Shown piece after piece: positions 23,125-33,489 of a stretch of DNA of 64,000 nt (its first letter is position 1; every line of letters begins with the position of its first letter). Source of the stretch: Capronia americana (lineage: Eukaryota > Ascomycota > Eurotiomycetes > Chaetothyriales > Herpotrichiellaceae); NCBI GenBank assembly GCA_016110215.1, contig JADWQD010000006.1:930001-994000 (forward strand), given 5' to 3'. A program made the translations under genes and the position numbers. The notes under the pieces were generated by a model, which was not told where the DNA came from, searched no databases, and saw only the letters and a program-made list of their open reading frames with translations.

Positions 23125-25130
23125 TCAAGCCACCACATTCTTCTCGGGAATATACGTGCCAAACTTCATACCCTCCGGGACCTTCTTCCACTGCTTGGTG
23201 ACTGGGTCTAGAAGCTCTTCTTCGCAGCTCTGCCATGCATGTCTAATCATTTCTGCCTTTTCCTCGGTGCGAGGAGTCATGTCTATGCGGAAGTCGTTAG
23301 GTTGTACCGTGGTACCGCCGACGAGGTCCTCAATGTCGGCCTCGATGGGCTTTCCGTCTAGACCAATCGGCTTCTTGATGTTGAACGCCCAGACGATACG
23401 CGCAACAGCGAGGAACAATGAACGCTCGGCAATGTGCATTCCTTGACACATACGGCGACCATTTCCGAAGATCCAGTTTTGACGCTGATTCTCGTCTGGG
23501 TTGGTCGCAGACTGGAATTCGGTCTGTGAGTCGTTGATGAATCGCGTTGGATTATACTGTCGAGGATTGGGATTGCGCTCAGGGTCCATGTTGAGCGTCC
23601 TGTCAGTGTCAGTCCTAAGGTATTGTGACAGGAGGGGGCGCTGGGAGGCCTCAACAACTTACCAGTTGTTGTTTGTGACAGAAGCGCCCTTGGGGATTCT
23701 GTAACCCATGTAGTGGTCCTCCTGGATCACCGCGTGGGGGGATCCCAAGATAATGGTTGGCATCCACCGAATAGCCTCTTTGACGCAAGCTCGAACATAT
23801 GGACAGTTGGGAGCGTCATCCATCTCCGGCAGTCGATCAGAGCCAACGACCCTATCGATCTCCTCCTGCGCAGCCTTCTGGGCTTCGGGAAACATTAACA
23901 TTGCCTGAATGAATCCTACCAGTGTCCCTGAAGTAGTGTCGGAGCCTCCTTCAAGAAGCGAGCCAGAGATGTATGCGGCTTGTTCGTCCGTGAACTTTTC
24001 TGTCCGTTGGGACAAGAAGACATCAACACTGAAACAAGGCTTGAAAAGTCACACCAGTCAGTACGCGGATCAGAAGACTCCTCCATCCAAACAACATACC
24101 AGACAAGTTCCACGTAAAAGCCTTTCCTTGAAATCATTCCAATGGTCAGTGTAGAGCTTTCGCTCGTTGTAGAATATTTGTCTTGCATTTCTGTACTCCG
24201 GATTCAACGGCGATGGAATCTTGCGAAGGATGGGAAAACAGTCCATGACCTGAGCGCTGGCGCTAGCAGCTATCTTGCCCCATTTCTCAAAACCCTAGCC
24301 AGGAATCACGTTAGCACGAAACAAAACCTATGCTGGGATCATCCGGTGGAGCTCACCCTGAAGAATTGAAGCATCCGCGGGTCTTCCGTGCTGATAGTGC
24401 GGAAGCCATAAACCATTTGGGTCGTCAGTGAGCTGGTATATCGTCTGAGGTGCAGGACAAAGTCATTCGGTCGCTCAAGCAGACCCAGCATCATTTTTTT
24501 GTTCTCAAGATCTTGGTAGGGGATGTAGGCCACAGCGGTCTTGATGTTGAGCGTGTTGTGCATCATCTTGTGAACGAGTCGCCACATGGGTCCATATTTC
24601 TGCGGCAATTAGCATTTGTGCTTTCACCTCGCCTCACATTGGATTCAAAGGCTGGCTCACCATGGTGACAAATCGCTGACAATCACTGGCCACATCGTGC
24701 GCAAGGTACATGTCCGGTCTCGAAGAGTATATGGCACTTCTGTTGTGCAAGAGGTCCTTCACAGTTTTCGGTGATGAGAGAACAATCATGGTCTGGGTTC
24801 CGAGCATCAGGGAGTAAATGGGGCTTCGGTCGTTAGCAAGAGTCTATGGCGAAGACAACGTTGAACGAGCACTGACCCATATTCTTGGGCCCATTTCTGA
24901 AATTGGAGATGAGGTCGCTCGGTCGGAATCTATGATGATGCTCAGTCACTGCACCACGTACAATGCTCTTGAAAACTCACCTGGTGAATGTTACCTAGGA
25001 TGGGTAGCGTGGGAGGGCCTGGGGGTAGGTCTGCAGGCCTCTTGCCAACTTGGAGAATTCTATAAATCCCATAGAAGACGATGCCCACGAAAATCGTAGC
25101 GAGCACCACAGGGGCAAATCGTTGTTCCAT
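23125..25130 (-). CDS. Cytochrome P450 monooxygenase
   Basis: Seven exons (25130-24981, 24929-24877, 24823-24661, 24599-24357, 24294-24100, 24039-23663, 23599-23125) encode 551 residues. An N-terminal membrane anchor (VVLATIFVGIVFYGIYRIL) is followed by the proline hinge DLPPGPPTLPILGN. Helix I has GGSDTTSG, helix K has KEAIR, the PERF-like site reads NPTRF, and the heme ligand is Cys445 in FGNGRRMCQG. ER membrane enzyme needing a P450 reductase. Sequence style (GTCLPCFSVDV before helix I, FGNGRRMC) is that of fungal microsomal P450s related to phenylacetate and O-methylsterigmatocystin hydroxylases; the substrate is unknown. Divergent from the VOC gene across 506 bp, suggesting co-regulation and a first hydroxylation role in the cluster. 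Confidence 0.93.
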
Positions 25131-25636
25131 GATGCATAAAGTGAACGCCAACGGTGATAGTTACTATTGACGAGCTTACACTGCGCGCTTCCTCAGGGTA
25201 TGGGTACGTCACCTCGCTCGGTGATGCTCTGGTGGACTCTTATAACCTGTGGTGATTCCCTCTTCTCGGACTCGGGTCGAACCCCAGAGTCTCCCCGTGG
25301 GGAGAAGCAGTGCTTATCCAGCATGACCGCATTGGCTCGGACGTCTCCTTCCGAGGTCCGTGGTCATATACTCTTGGACGTTTTTGGAGGCGTCGTCCTA
25401 GTCCGAGAGAGGTGGGAAGTCTTCTCAGCCTACCGGAGGTGGGAGAGATTTTGCCACCGGAGAGTGTCAAGTGTTTCCGGGAAGGGCAGTTCTTGGATGT
25501 GCGTCCGGACCAATTATCAAGTGCAAGCTGTGGTCGGATATCTTTTATCAAGTCTAACTGAGCCATCCAACCTGGCCTGACTCGAAACATCGAAATCCTT
25601 TAAACCAGTAACTTTGTGGACAAGCAGCCTCGAAAC
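25131..25636. promoter_or_regulatory. Divergent promoter, P450 / VOC dioxygenase-like gene
   Basis: 506 bp between the two start codons. It contains a perfect 16-bp palindrome (25290-25305) and several CGG triplets that could be Zn2Cys6 half-sites. Open frames here (for example 25240-25590) look non-coding. Confidence 0.5.
25290..25305. promoter_or_regulatory. Palindrome TCTCCCCGTGGGGAGA, CreA-like site
   Basis: Perfect inverted repeat with 7-bp arms and a GT spacer, 160 bp from the P450 start and 332 bp from the VOC start. The central CCCCGTGGGG matches those at 13507 and (opposite strand) 36059. Confidence 0.45.
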
Positions 25637-26206
25637 ATGGCACAAAAACCCAGCGTCAAGAGCCCGAGCAAGTTCGCCCATGTGGTGCTGCGTACTAGTG
25701 CCGACAACTTCCGAAAGATGGTGCAATTTTACAAGGACTTCCTAGGAGCTGATGCCGCCTTCGAAAACGATTTTCTGTCTTTCCTCACCTACGACGAGGA
25801 ACACCATCGCATTGCTATCGCTGGCATTCCAGGAACCGCACCGAAAAATGCCCAGTCCTGCGGATTAGAGCATACGGCCTTCAGTTTCGACACTCTGGAC
25901 GACCTCCTCCAGGCATATCGACAACGTAAAGACATCGGTATTTCACCAATATGGAGCGTAAATCACGGACCTACGACCAGCATATACTATGCCGATCCGG
26001 ACGGCAATCAGATTGAGACACAGGTTGATAATTTTGAGACTCCAGAGGAAGCAACACAGTTCATGATGTCGAAGTATTTTGGAGAAAACCCAATTGGCAC
26101 CGACTTCGACCCAGAGGAGATGATAGAGAAGCTACGGAAAGGAGTCAGTCCTGAGGAACTGAAGAAACGAGTCGAGATTGGTCCCCGCGGTATTCCGCCG
26201 CAATGA
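25637..26206 (+). CDS. One-domain VOC (glyoxalase/extradiol dioxygenase) protein
   Basis: Intronless, 189 residues. Two beta-alpha-beta-beta-beta modules are visible: KFAHVVLRT starts the first, LEHTAFSFD the second. The expected metal ligands are His15, His79 and Glu127 (the last in YYADPDGNQIETQ), the 2-His-1-Glu triad of extradiol dioxygenases and glyoxalases. Length equals a single-module pair, like class I.1 small extradiol enzymes and many fungal proteins labelled biphenyl-diol dioxygenase-like. A charged tail (about residues 140-189) ends PRGIPPQ. Soluble. Role inferred from context: oxygenolytic ring opening of a catechol made by the P450 or the flavin enzyme. A lyase or isomerase function in the same fold is equally allowed by sequence. 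Confidence 0.85.
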   Translation: MAQKPSVKSPSKFAHVVLRTSADNFRKMVQFYKDFLGADAAFENDFLSFLTYDEEHHRIAIAGIPGTAPKNAQSCGLEHTAFSFDTLDDLLQAYRQRKDIGISPIWSVNHGPTTSIYYADPDGNQIETQVDNFETPEEATQFMMSKYFGENPIGTDFDPEEMIEKLRKGVSPEELKKRVEIGPRGIPPQ

Positions 26207-26923
26207 ACGGTTCACGGGCTGGAAGATATACATGATGCAACGGTAGCTCTCCTCCAGCACGCGACAATCTGAAGACCAACTCGATTCACAACCGAGCAAC
26301 CCAGGCTCCCGACTCTCCGTTCAACGGAGCTCTCAATTTGAATATTAGGCTTGCAGGACAACTACCAATGCGACAATCATTCCCTTTCTTAGGCGTAGCT
26401 GGTATTTGATGCGTACCGGAGAGGTCGGCCGGTACCCCGTAACGTAACATTTCGTTCACGGACCAAGCTGCTCAGCCCGGCTTCAAGTTCGGTTTTGAGT
26501 TGAGTCCGCGCAAACGAGTACTATCGGTCTGCGGGATGCCTTATCCCTGGTATAGACGCCTAAGTTGCGACTTAGTTCCAGTGTTTAGCACGAAGACCTT
26601 TTCGACTGGCCGTAAACTTATGCCTTGGCGTGGAATTATTGACGGCTTACACGGTAATTTATATTACGTCCTGTCGGTTAGTCTTAAGTCTCGATTGCTT
26701 ACGGTCTTGCGTACAGACGACGCTCCCCGCAGATGTGGGGAGAATCTGGGGTTCGCCCTTGTTCCTTTTGTGCCCTTCTTGGGATGACATGAGACAGAGT
26801 CCCTTGAGCACCCTATTGCGCACACCTCACACCTACTATGTCTTGACCATGGATCTACACAAGAGCACATGCATGTGATGATCATACATTATTCAGAACT
26901 CCTCTCGCCTGCAGACCGCAAAG
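26207..26923. other. Intergenic between VOC gene and Zn2Cys6 regulator
   Basis: 717 bp, 3' flank of the VOC gene and promoter of the regulator. It holds the inverted repeat 26723-26742. No further gene supported. Confidence 0.5.
26723..26742. promoter_or_regulatory. Inverted repeat CTCCCC-(N8)-GGGGAG with CAGATGTG core
   Basis: 6-bp perfect arms, 182 bp before the regulator start codon. It carries two outward CreA-type hexamers (GCGGGG on minus, GTGGGG on plus). The spacer word CAGATGTG recurs inside the inverted repeat at 31029-31056. Confidence 0.4.
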
Positions 26924-29774
26924 ATGCCCGCTCGTCCAGATGTCCCCAAGTGCTCGGTCGCTTGCAATTATTGCCGCTTGAAGAAAGCCAAATGTACACA
27001 CCCGCTGCATGGCCTTACCCTTTCTCTGCATCTGCTGACGGCGCACAGGTACAGGAAGTCAGCCTTGCGCAAATTGTGTCGTAAGTGATCGCACCGGTGC
27101 CACTACCTCGAAAGCCAGCTGATTAAGATTGTCGATAAGCAGGCCCATGGAGAGCACTGCGTCTACCCGGAGAAGCATTCCAGTAGGAAGAAAAGCCACA
27201 GCCAGACCTTTCTAGAGCAACGCGTTGCTTCACTGGAGCAGCTGGTCCGGCATCAAGAAGCTCCCAGAAGATCACCGACCACTTCATCCGCTCCTGTCTA
27301 CTATTCCGATCGAACTCTCGTCCAGCAACCGAGTCCAAGATGTATCAGACCGTCGGTGAGGTCAGAGTCAGCGCCCAGATCACCCCAGACAGGCCGTCCA
27401 TTCGCTCAACCGGATGGCAATGACAGTCCTTTGTCTAGATTACCGGCCTGGGTATCTAGCTCAGCGGATGCTGCTCCGCTAATGTTCGACCTCCATGACT
27501 TTGCACCCTCAGAAGTCAATCTAACGCTGCCTGACCCTATTGTGAACTTGGGTAATGGGCCCAGCAACGGTTCAACGTCAGCGACAGCTCCAATTTCCCA
27601 TGCGCAATTGCAGCAAGTACCTTCGCCCACACAACAGGACGCTGGCGACAATATAGCCGACACCACAAGCGGACCGTGTCTTGTTGCAGAAAATGCTAAG
27701 GACTTGTCTCATGTGACTCCGCAATCCCCCGTGCAAGAAGTAAATCCTCCCTACAAAGCATTGCGCACTGTTAGAGTTCATTGGCTAAATCTGATTTATT
27801 AGGGCGATGTCCAGGAGCATATTGGTACGAATGCCGACGGAGATTCCTCCGCGACCCTGGCGCTGACAATGCGGTGACAGGCAAAGCATCTTTCTTGGCC
27901 ATCTGCTCTCCACTTGGGGTCGAGTGGGTTTGCCAGAAACTGGGAAACTCGGACTTTCACAACTGCGCCAGCCGGTTGGCGGTCACCATAACGCGATCGC
28001 TGAAGATGACAAAACCGCTTTCGATCGAGCGGGAACCCGATCCAGACTATGAAACAGCTTTGCTTTGGGCTACAGGTCAGTTCTGCGACCAACTCAACGC
28101 TCAAGACCTGTGGCTGACTCGTTGCGTTGTTAGCCTATTTTGATGACAGCATCGAGCACACTATGGGACTTGTGCAACGCCATACCTTCGAGCGTAGACT
28201 TCAACAGCATTACTCGAAACCTCTACCAGCTGATGCTGACCCGATATGGTACAGCCTCCGAAACGTCGTCTTCGCGATAGGAAGTAGGCTTGCACTTTGT
28301 CGAGGCAGTGCACCCACGAGCTATGCAACTGCGCAGCGACAATCTTGGTTGTACTTCGAGAATACCTTGGCTGTGCACACTAACCTAGTCTACATGCCCT
28401 CAGACATCACTGCTGTTGAGTGCATCATGCTCATGGTAAGCTCGACCCCCATGACCTACCCCTGTTTGCTTGGCTGATTTCGACACAGGCATTGTACTGC
28501 GAGGCTGTCTCAGCCCCATCCCTGGAATACATGTTGCTATCCACGGCAGTCCGATTGGCCTACTCCAAAAGACTTCACCTACAACCCCCTTCCACATCTA
28601 TCTTGTCTGAATCCGAGAAGGCGACGCGAAATTGGTTGCTGTGGGTATTGTACCTTTACGACAAGCACGTTGCCTGTAGGTCTGGTCGACCTTCGGTAAT
28701 AGTCATCCGCATCCCTTGATGCTTTGGTGGATGTTCTGACGAATCCATCCTTTAGATGATCCGCGACGACGATATCAATGTCGCTTTACCTACCGAACCC
28801 CGACATGATACTACCACCGACCTGGGTCTTCTACTTGCCTCCATTCGCCACGCCCAGATCTCCTACGCCATTGAGAGAGAATGTTTCGGGACCAAGTCCC
28901 GGCTCCAGTCGATAGGAGAGATCATCAAGACCATCAAGAGACTAGACGCTGAGTTGCGATGCTGGTACTCGAACCTGAAACAAGAATACCTTCTCTACAC
29001 GCCCAACCGATCCAAGACCCTGCAGCCTCGAATTAGTCACATCCATTTCCTGTTCCTCCAGCACTGTTTTCATGGATCTATGTGTGTACTGCATTCCGCC
29101 ATCACACAGCCTTGGAGAAACAATCAACTAGAACAGAGTCAGAGCGCCGAGTACGTCAAGCAGATCCAGGAAAGTTGTCAAGCCGTCGCAGAGGCATCTC
29201 GTGGCATTATCCTCAACTGTCAAAAGTTCTCCATCGACGCAAGTACCCCTTCTTGGTGAGTCTTACTGAATCCTGCTGCGAGCGCCTTCTTTATCTTCCT
29301 ATCTCGCCCTCTCTACTGATGACTGATCACGCTCTGTTATTCCAGGTTGGTGTTCTATTTCCCAATCCTTGCGACCATAAATCTGTTCCTCAACATAGTG
29401 CGCTGGCCCAACAATCCGTCTGCGCAGTCCGACATTACCTTGATCGACATTGTTGCTGGCATGTTCGCCAGGCTAGACTATGCTAGTGGCGGAAATATGA
29501 GTATAAGTTTCCCTCGAGAGCTTGCTGACCATGCTCGCGCTCTGGTTCCCAAGTCCCGAGAACAGAATCGAGAGGCAGACTCGCTTCAATGGACGTCAGA
29601 TCTCGACCAGTTGTTTACCCTCAGCACTGATGTACCGATTGACGAGGTTAGTGACACCATATTGGCATTCTAGAAACCTCTTGTTGACCTATGCTATAAT
29701 AAAAGTTCACGGATACAGACATGATGGATTTCGGTTATTTCGAATGGCCTCCCATGGCTCCCAGCTGTTCTTGA
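26924..29774 (+). CDS. Zn2Cys6 transcription factor with fungal-specific domain
   Basis: Ten exons: 26924-26993, 27049-27080, 27143-27739, 27803-27824, 27881-28075, 28134-28435, 28489-28695, 28756-29255, 29346-29650, 29719-29774; 761 residues, phase consistent throughout. The cluster is C14-x2-C17-x6-C24-x5-C30-x2-C33-x6-C40, split by introns 1 and 2. A coiled-coil-like FLEQRVASLEQLV follows. After a Ser/Pro-rich linker the regulatory domain starts at GKASFLAICSPLGVEWV; the 22-nt exon 4 is needed to reach it. The C-terminus FGYFEWPPMAPS is recovered only by using a GTGACA donor at 29651; without it the frame stops at 29673. Nuclear activator or repressor, probably controlling the catabolic genes that follow on the same strand. 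Confidence 0.9.
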
Positions 29775-30239
29775 TTTCACTCTGACACAGAGGAGTTGCC
29801 TGGTTGGGCACTGAACAATGTGAGGTTGATCGTGGGTTTTGAAAGTCCATGATAATATGGTGGATGCTGTTGTCAGTTCGGAACTCGCATTGTTCAACGT
29901 CGCTGTCACCCCAGATTTGGTCGATAAGGAAAAGATGCTAGGAACATGGACGGCGACCCTTTTCTGCCATGAAAACAGGATGACAGTCGACTGCCAGTTT
30001 TTTTTTTACCACGGACACAGAGATTATTCAAAAACACAAAACACAGTTTATTATATCTCTGTAGAGAGGGGAAAGCTGGTAAAGAACGCTCTGTTGGATC
30101 CGTTCAACCACATCAATAGTCTCCATGGGCACCCCCCGCTGCATGAAGCTGACTTTCTTCCCAGACTTTCAATCACCGCCTCGCCCTTTGTTGATATCAC
30201 AAGTCGAGAGTAAGGCTTCGCGTCCGCTCCGTGGAGGCG

Positions 30240-30434
30240 TCACAGCTTCTTCCGCGGGCCCAGGAAGGCGTTGTCAAGGTTCAGGATGTGTAGATATGTA
30301 TAATCTTCATTCGCCAACCAATCGGTGCCATTTGCGTGGTTGTACTTCTTGAGATCGTGCTCCCAGACGTCGAGTTGCTCATCGAGCTCCCGCACATCAC
30401 CTACTCGAGAGTACAGCCTCATTAAGTGGGTATC
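30240..30434 (-). pseudogene. Possible 3' exon or gene relic, unknown family
   Basis: From an acceptor-like TGACAG at 30435 a frame of 64 codons plus stop runs on the minus strand. Its translation is strikingly protein-like: charged helix RELDEQLDVWEHDLKK, then DWLANEDYTYLHILNLDNAF and a GPRKKL end. Upstream, 30558-30472 in a matching phase reads SIKLENVRQVCRPG and could be a preceding exon, but the implied intron (37 nt) is too short and a TGA lies not far above. No start codon region is convincing. I do not recognise the family; this may be a decayed member of the cluster. Confidence 0.25.
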
Positions 30435-31028
30435 CTGTCACTATGGCACCCACTGGATTCAAGTGCCTGACTTGATGATGGCAGCTGTAGTCCCGGAAAG
30501 TCTGCACAAGAAGACAAATGCCTGGACGGCACACTTGTCTGACATTTTCCAGCTTGATACTAACGTGGCCAATGTAACCCTGATATCATTGGGCTCTGTC
30601 AAGGTTCACATGCGATACGAGCTACGGCAGCGAGACTGGGGAAGATGAGGGTAACGAATATATTTGGTCCCAAACGATATCTCTAGTCTAGACACAAAGC
30701 GCAGCACAAACGATCAGAAAGAGCTACAGCAGGCCAATCGTATATTCAAGTCTCACGCCTAGCGTGAGCCCGTGACAGGCTCGGGTACACGGCCTGGGTC
30801 CGCATCATGAAGCAACTGAGGGCGACGTAGTCCTACCACGATGTTTCCGTTACGGGTTCAGCTACAGGAAGAAACGGCCTAGTACAAGCCAACTGTAATG
30901 ATACCTTCTAGACAGGTCACCCGAGGCAAGTGAGAAGATACACTGTGCGGCCCGACCAATTTTGGCTACTTTGGTGGACCTCGGCATTGGCGACTTTATG
31001 GGCTCATCATCTACTTCGTTGTGCCCCA

Positions 31029-31056
31029 TCCCCCGGCCAGATGTGCTGCCGGGGGA
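31029..31056. promoter_or_regulatory. 9-bp inverted repeat TCCCCCGGC / GCCGGGGGA
   Basis: Perfect arms at 31029-31037 and 31048-31056 with a 10-bp spacer CAGATGTGCT, 136 bp before the acyl-CoA dehydrogenase start. Each arm contains CCGGGG (SYGGRG). Same CAGATGTG word as the repeat upstream of the Zn2Cys6 gene. Confidence 0.45.
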
Positions 31057-31191
31057 CTTTCTCTGGGAGTTTGACCGTCAATCGGCCCCTTGGATTAAGA
31101 ACCATTCCTCTATCCATCTTACTTTTGTCCATATGTCATAAAAGATCGCTTTCGAGGGGCTCAGTCTAGATATTACAATCTCAGAAGCGCC

Positions 31192-32951
31192 ATGGAACCT
31201 GTTCGAGTGCCGTCTATCATCACTGACAAGCTCCGCCCGCATGCAAAGGAGACATTGATTAAAGTCAAGAAGTTTGTCGAAGAAGAATGCATGCTTCGTG
31301 TATCCTACTGCTTTTTGTGCTTGTTCTGATGGCATGTTGCAGGTATCCCAGCAGATGAAGTCTTCGAGGCTCAGCTGGCTCTCCACCCGGACGCAAGGTG
31401 GAAGTCCATGCCGCCTATACTTGAGGATCTTAAGAAGCGGGCTCGAGAACTAGGCCTGTGGAATTTATGGATGCATTCGCATCTCCAAGGAGGGCCCGGC
31501 TTCACAAACGTCGAGTATACACTTATGTGCGAGACTATGGGACGCAGTTCAATCGCACCCGAGACCATGAACTGCAGTGCTCCTGATACAGGGAACATGG
31601 AGGTTTGCCACTCGATTCCTTTGTGTTTCCTTCAACTGCAGTGGTGTTGGAGTATCTATATGCTGACTGACATTTCAAGTTGCTCGCCAAGTACGGCAAC
31701 GAAGCACAGAAGGCAAAATGGCTGCAACCTCTCCTGGATGGAAAGATCAGGTCAGCCTATGTCATGACAGAGATTGACGTGGCTGCGTCAGATGCAAAAA
31801 ATCTGGCCTTGGAGATGCGTCGGGAAAATGACGAGTACATCTTGAATGGCGTCGTGAGTACCTAGCACTTCTCTCAACGCAGCAACACTTCTAATTTACA
31901 TGCCCGAAGAAATGGTGGATCAGTAGCGCCGGAGACCAGAGGTGCCAACTGTGAGTAGGACACATCAAGTTTCGTGCTCGTCAGGGTTCGATCTACGCAC
32001 TTACACGCTTGGTCCTGCTAGGTACATCGTCTTCGCCAGGTCCGATCGGAATAACTCCAATCCAGTAAAAAGACATAGCATCATTTTAGTCGACTCGAAA
32101 AGCCCGGGTATCGAAGTCATACGGCCATTACAAGTCTTTGGCTTTGATGGTCAGCCCTTCCAACGGAGAACATGTTGCACAGGCTGACTTGGCATAGACG
32201 CACCCACTGGTCATTGTGAGGTTCATTTCAAGCATGTCCGTGTGCCTGCTTCCAACATCATCCTCGGAGAAGGTCGAGGTTTCGAAGTTATGCAAGGACG
32301 TATGGGCCCTGGCCGCATTCATCACTGCATGCGCGCCATAGGCTGTGCTGAACGGGGTTTGGAGTAAGCTTCCACTTGTCCTCCTGCCATGTCTTTCTCT
32401 AAGATGGTTTATAGATGTCTCATTGCTCGAGCAAATACACGTATGATGCACGGAGCTCCGCTGGCCGACAAAGGGCTCATCGCCGCCTGGATTGCGCAAT
32501 CGCGCATCGAAATCGATGCTGCACGGCTCTTGATTCTGAACGCCGCAGACAAGATAGATAAAGGCAACGCCAAAGAGGCCATGTCGGAAATTGCCATGGC
32601 TAAGATATACGTCCCCAACGTGGCTTTGGCGGTGCTAGATAAAGCGATCCAAACTCATGGCGCCGCAGGCCTCTCCCAGGATTTCCCTCTTGCCAGAATT
32701 TGGACATATCTTAGAACAGTTCGGCTCGCCGATGGTCCCGACGAAGCCCATGCGGCGCAGCTTGCAAAGACTGAAAACAAGCGCCACCCTGGCATGTAAG
32801 CTGCCCCTCTACGTTTTCTCGTCCAATACTACCACAGTCATGCACTGGTACTGATATCTCATTCGGCAGAATCGATGTTATTGCAATGCAAGATACAACG
32901 CGTCGTGCATTGATGGAAAAATATAAGATCAAACCACGCCCACGCCTGTAG
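31192..32951 (+). CDS. Acyl-CoA dehydrogenase, ACAD10/11-like
   Basis: Eight exons (31192-31297, 31343-31602, 31680-31853, 31910-31950, 32022-32149, 32198-32363, 32415-32795, 32870-32951) give 445 residues, normal ACAD length. Visible: LGLWNLWMHS and ETMNCSAPDTGNMELL (N-terminal helices), SAYVMTEIDVAASDAKN (FAD/substrate strand), KWWISSAGD, the C-terminal helix QTHGAAGLSQDFPLARIW, and LADGPDEAH, a signature of the ACAD10/11 group. These flavoproteins oxidise acyl-CoA to enoyl-CoA; some relatives act on 2-methyl-branched or hydroxylated acyl-CoAs. No N-terminal kinase domain is present, and the end PRPRL is not a clear targeting signal, though a weak PTS1 of the xRL kind is possible. Supports chain-shortening in the pathway. 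Confidence 0.9.
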
Positions 32952-33489
32952 CATGTTGTTGCACCAACGCTGATGGCGGACCTGTGAGGAGATAGAACCG
33001 GGAATCGTTGTTTGAGGCGTGTCAGAAGAAGAGGGTAGGGGCGCTGCTGTTATGCAAGCACCTCTTCACTCTGGATCAGAACCACCAATGGTACCCGGCC
33101 ACTTAAGGTGCGGTTTCACTGAGGCTTCGAGGATGAGTGACAATTCGAATTGCTAAGATGCGAATTCGGGAATAAACCCTCCGCCGCCGGGGTGCTACCC
33201 GAACATAACCTCCGCCGCCGGGGTCTGCCGCCGGGGTCTGCCTCCGCGCTCCGGATCCACCCTCTGAGAATTCGTGGAGAGCGTAAAGCCACGAGACCGA
33301 CAGTAGTTCCTTCAAAATTCGGAATGACTTGGTAGGCCAGTGAACAAATCTCGGCATAAATAGGATGCTAAAAATTATGCAATAGTTCGAGCGGCGAAGG
33401 AAAGCTACAAATTCACCGTGGTGTAATCCAACATCCTCTAACCTGGTAGAGCAGCACATGTCGAACAACGACTAGACAATAGTAACAAC
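32952..33489. other. Spacer between acyl-CoA dehydrogenase and flavin monooxygenase
   Basis: 538 bp. It holds a GC-rich repeat block (33178-33240), listed separately; probably the monooxygenase promoter. Confidence 0.5.
33178..33240 (+). repeat. GC-rich direct repeats CCTCCGCCGCCGGGGT
   Basis: Two identical 16-mers at 33178-33193 and 33209-33224, plus a third partial copy at 33228-33240 sharing CCGCCGGGGTCTG. They lie 250-310 bp upstream of the flavin monooxygenase and contain CCGGGG (CreA-type) and CCG/CGG triplets (Zn2Cys6 half-sites). Confidence 0.75.

Larger units (their letters stand above)
29775..31191. other. Long spacer before the acyl-CoA dehydrogenase
   Basis: 1.4 kb with a possible gene relic on the minus strand (30240-30434) and an inverted repeat at 31029-31056. 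Otherwise no supportable gene. Confidence 0.5.
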
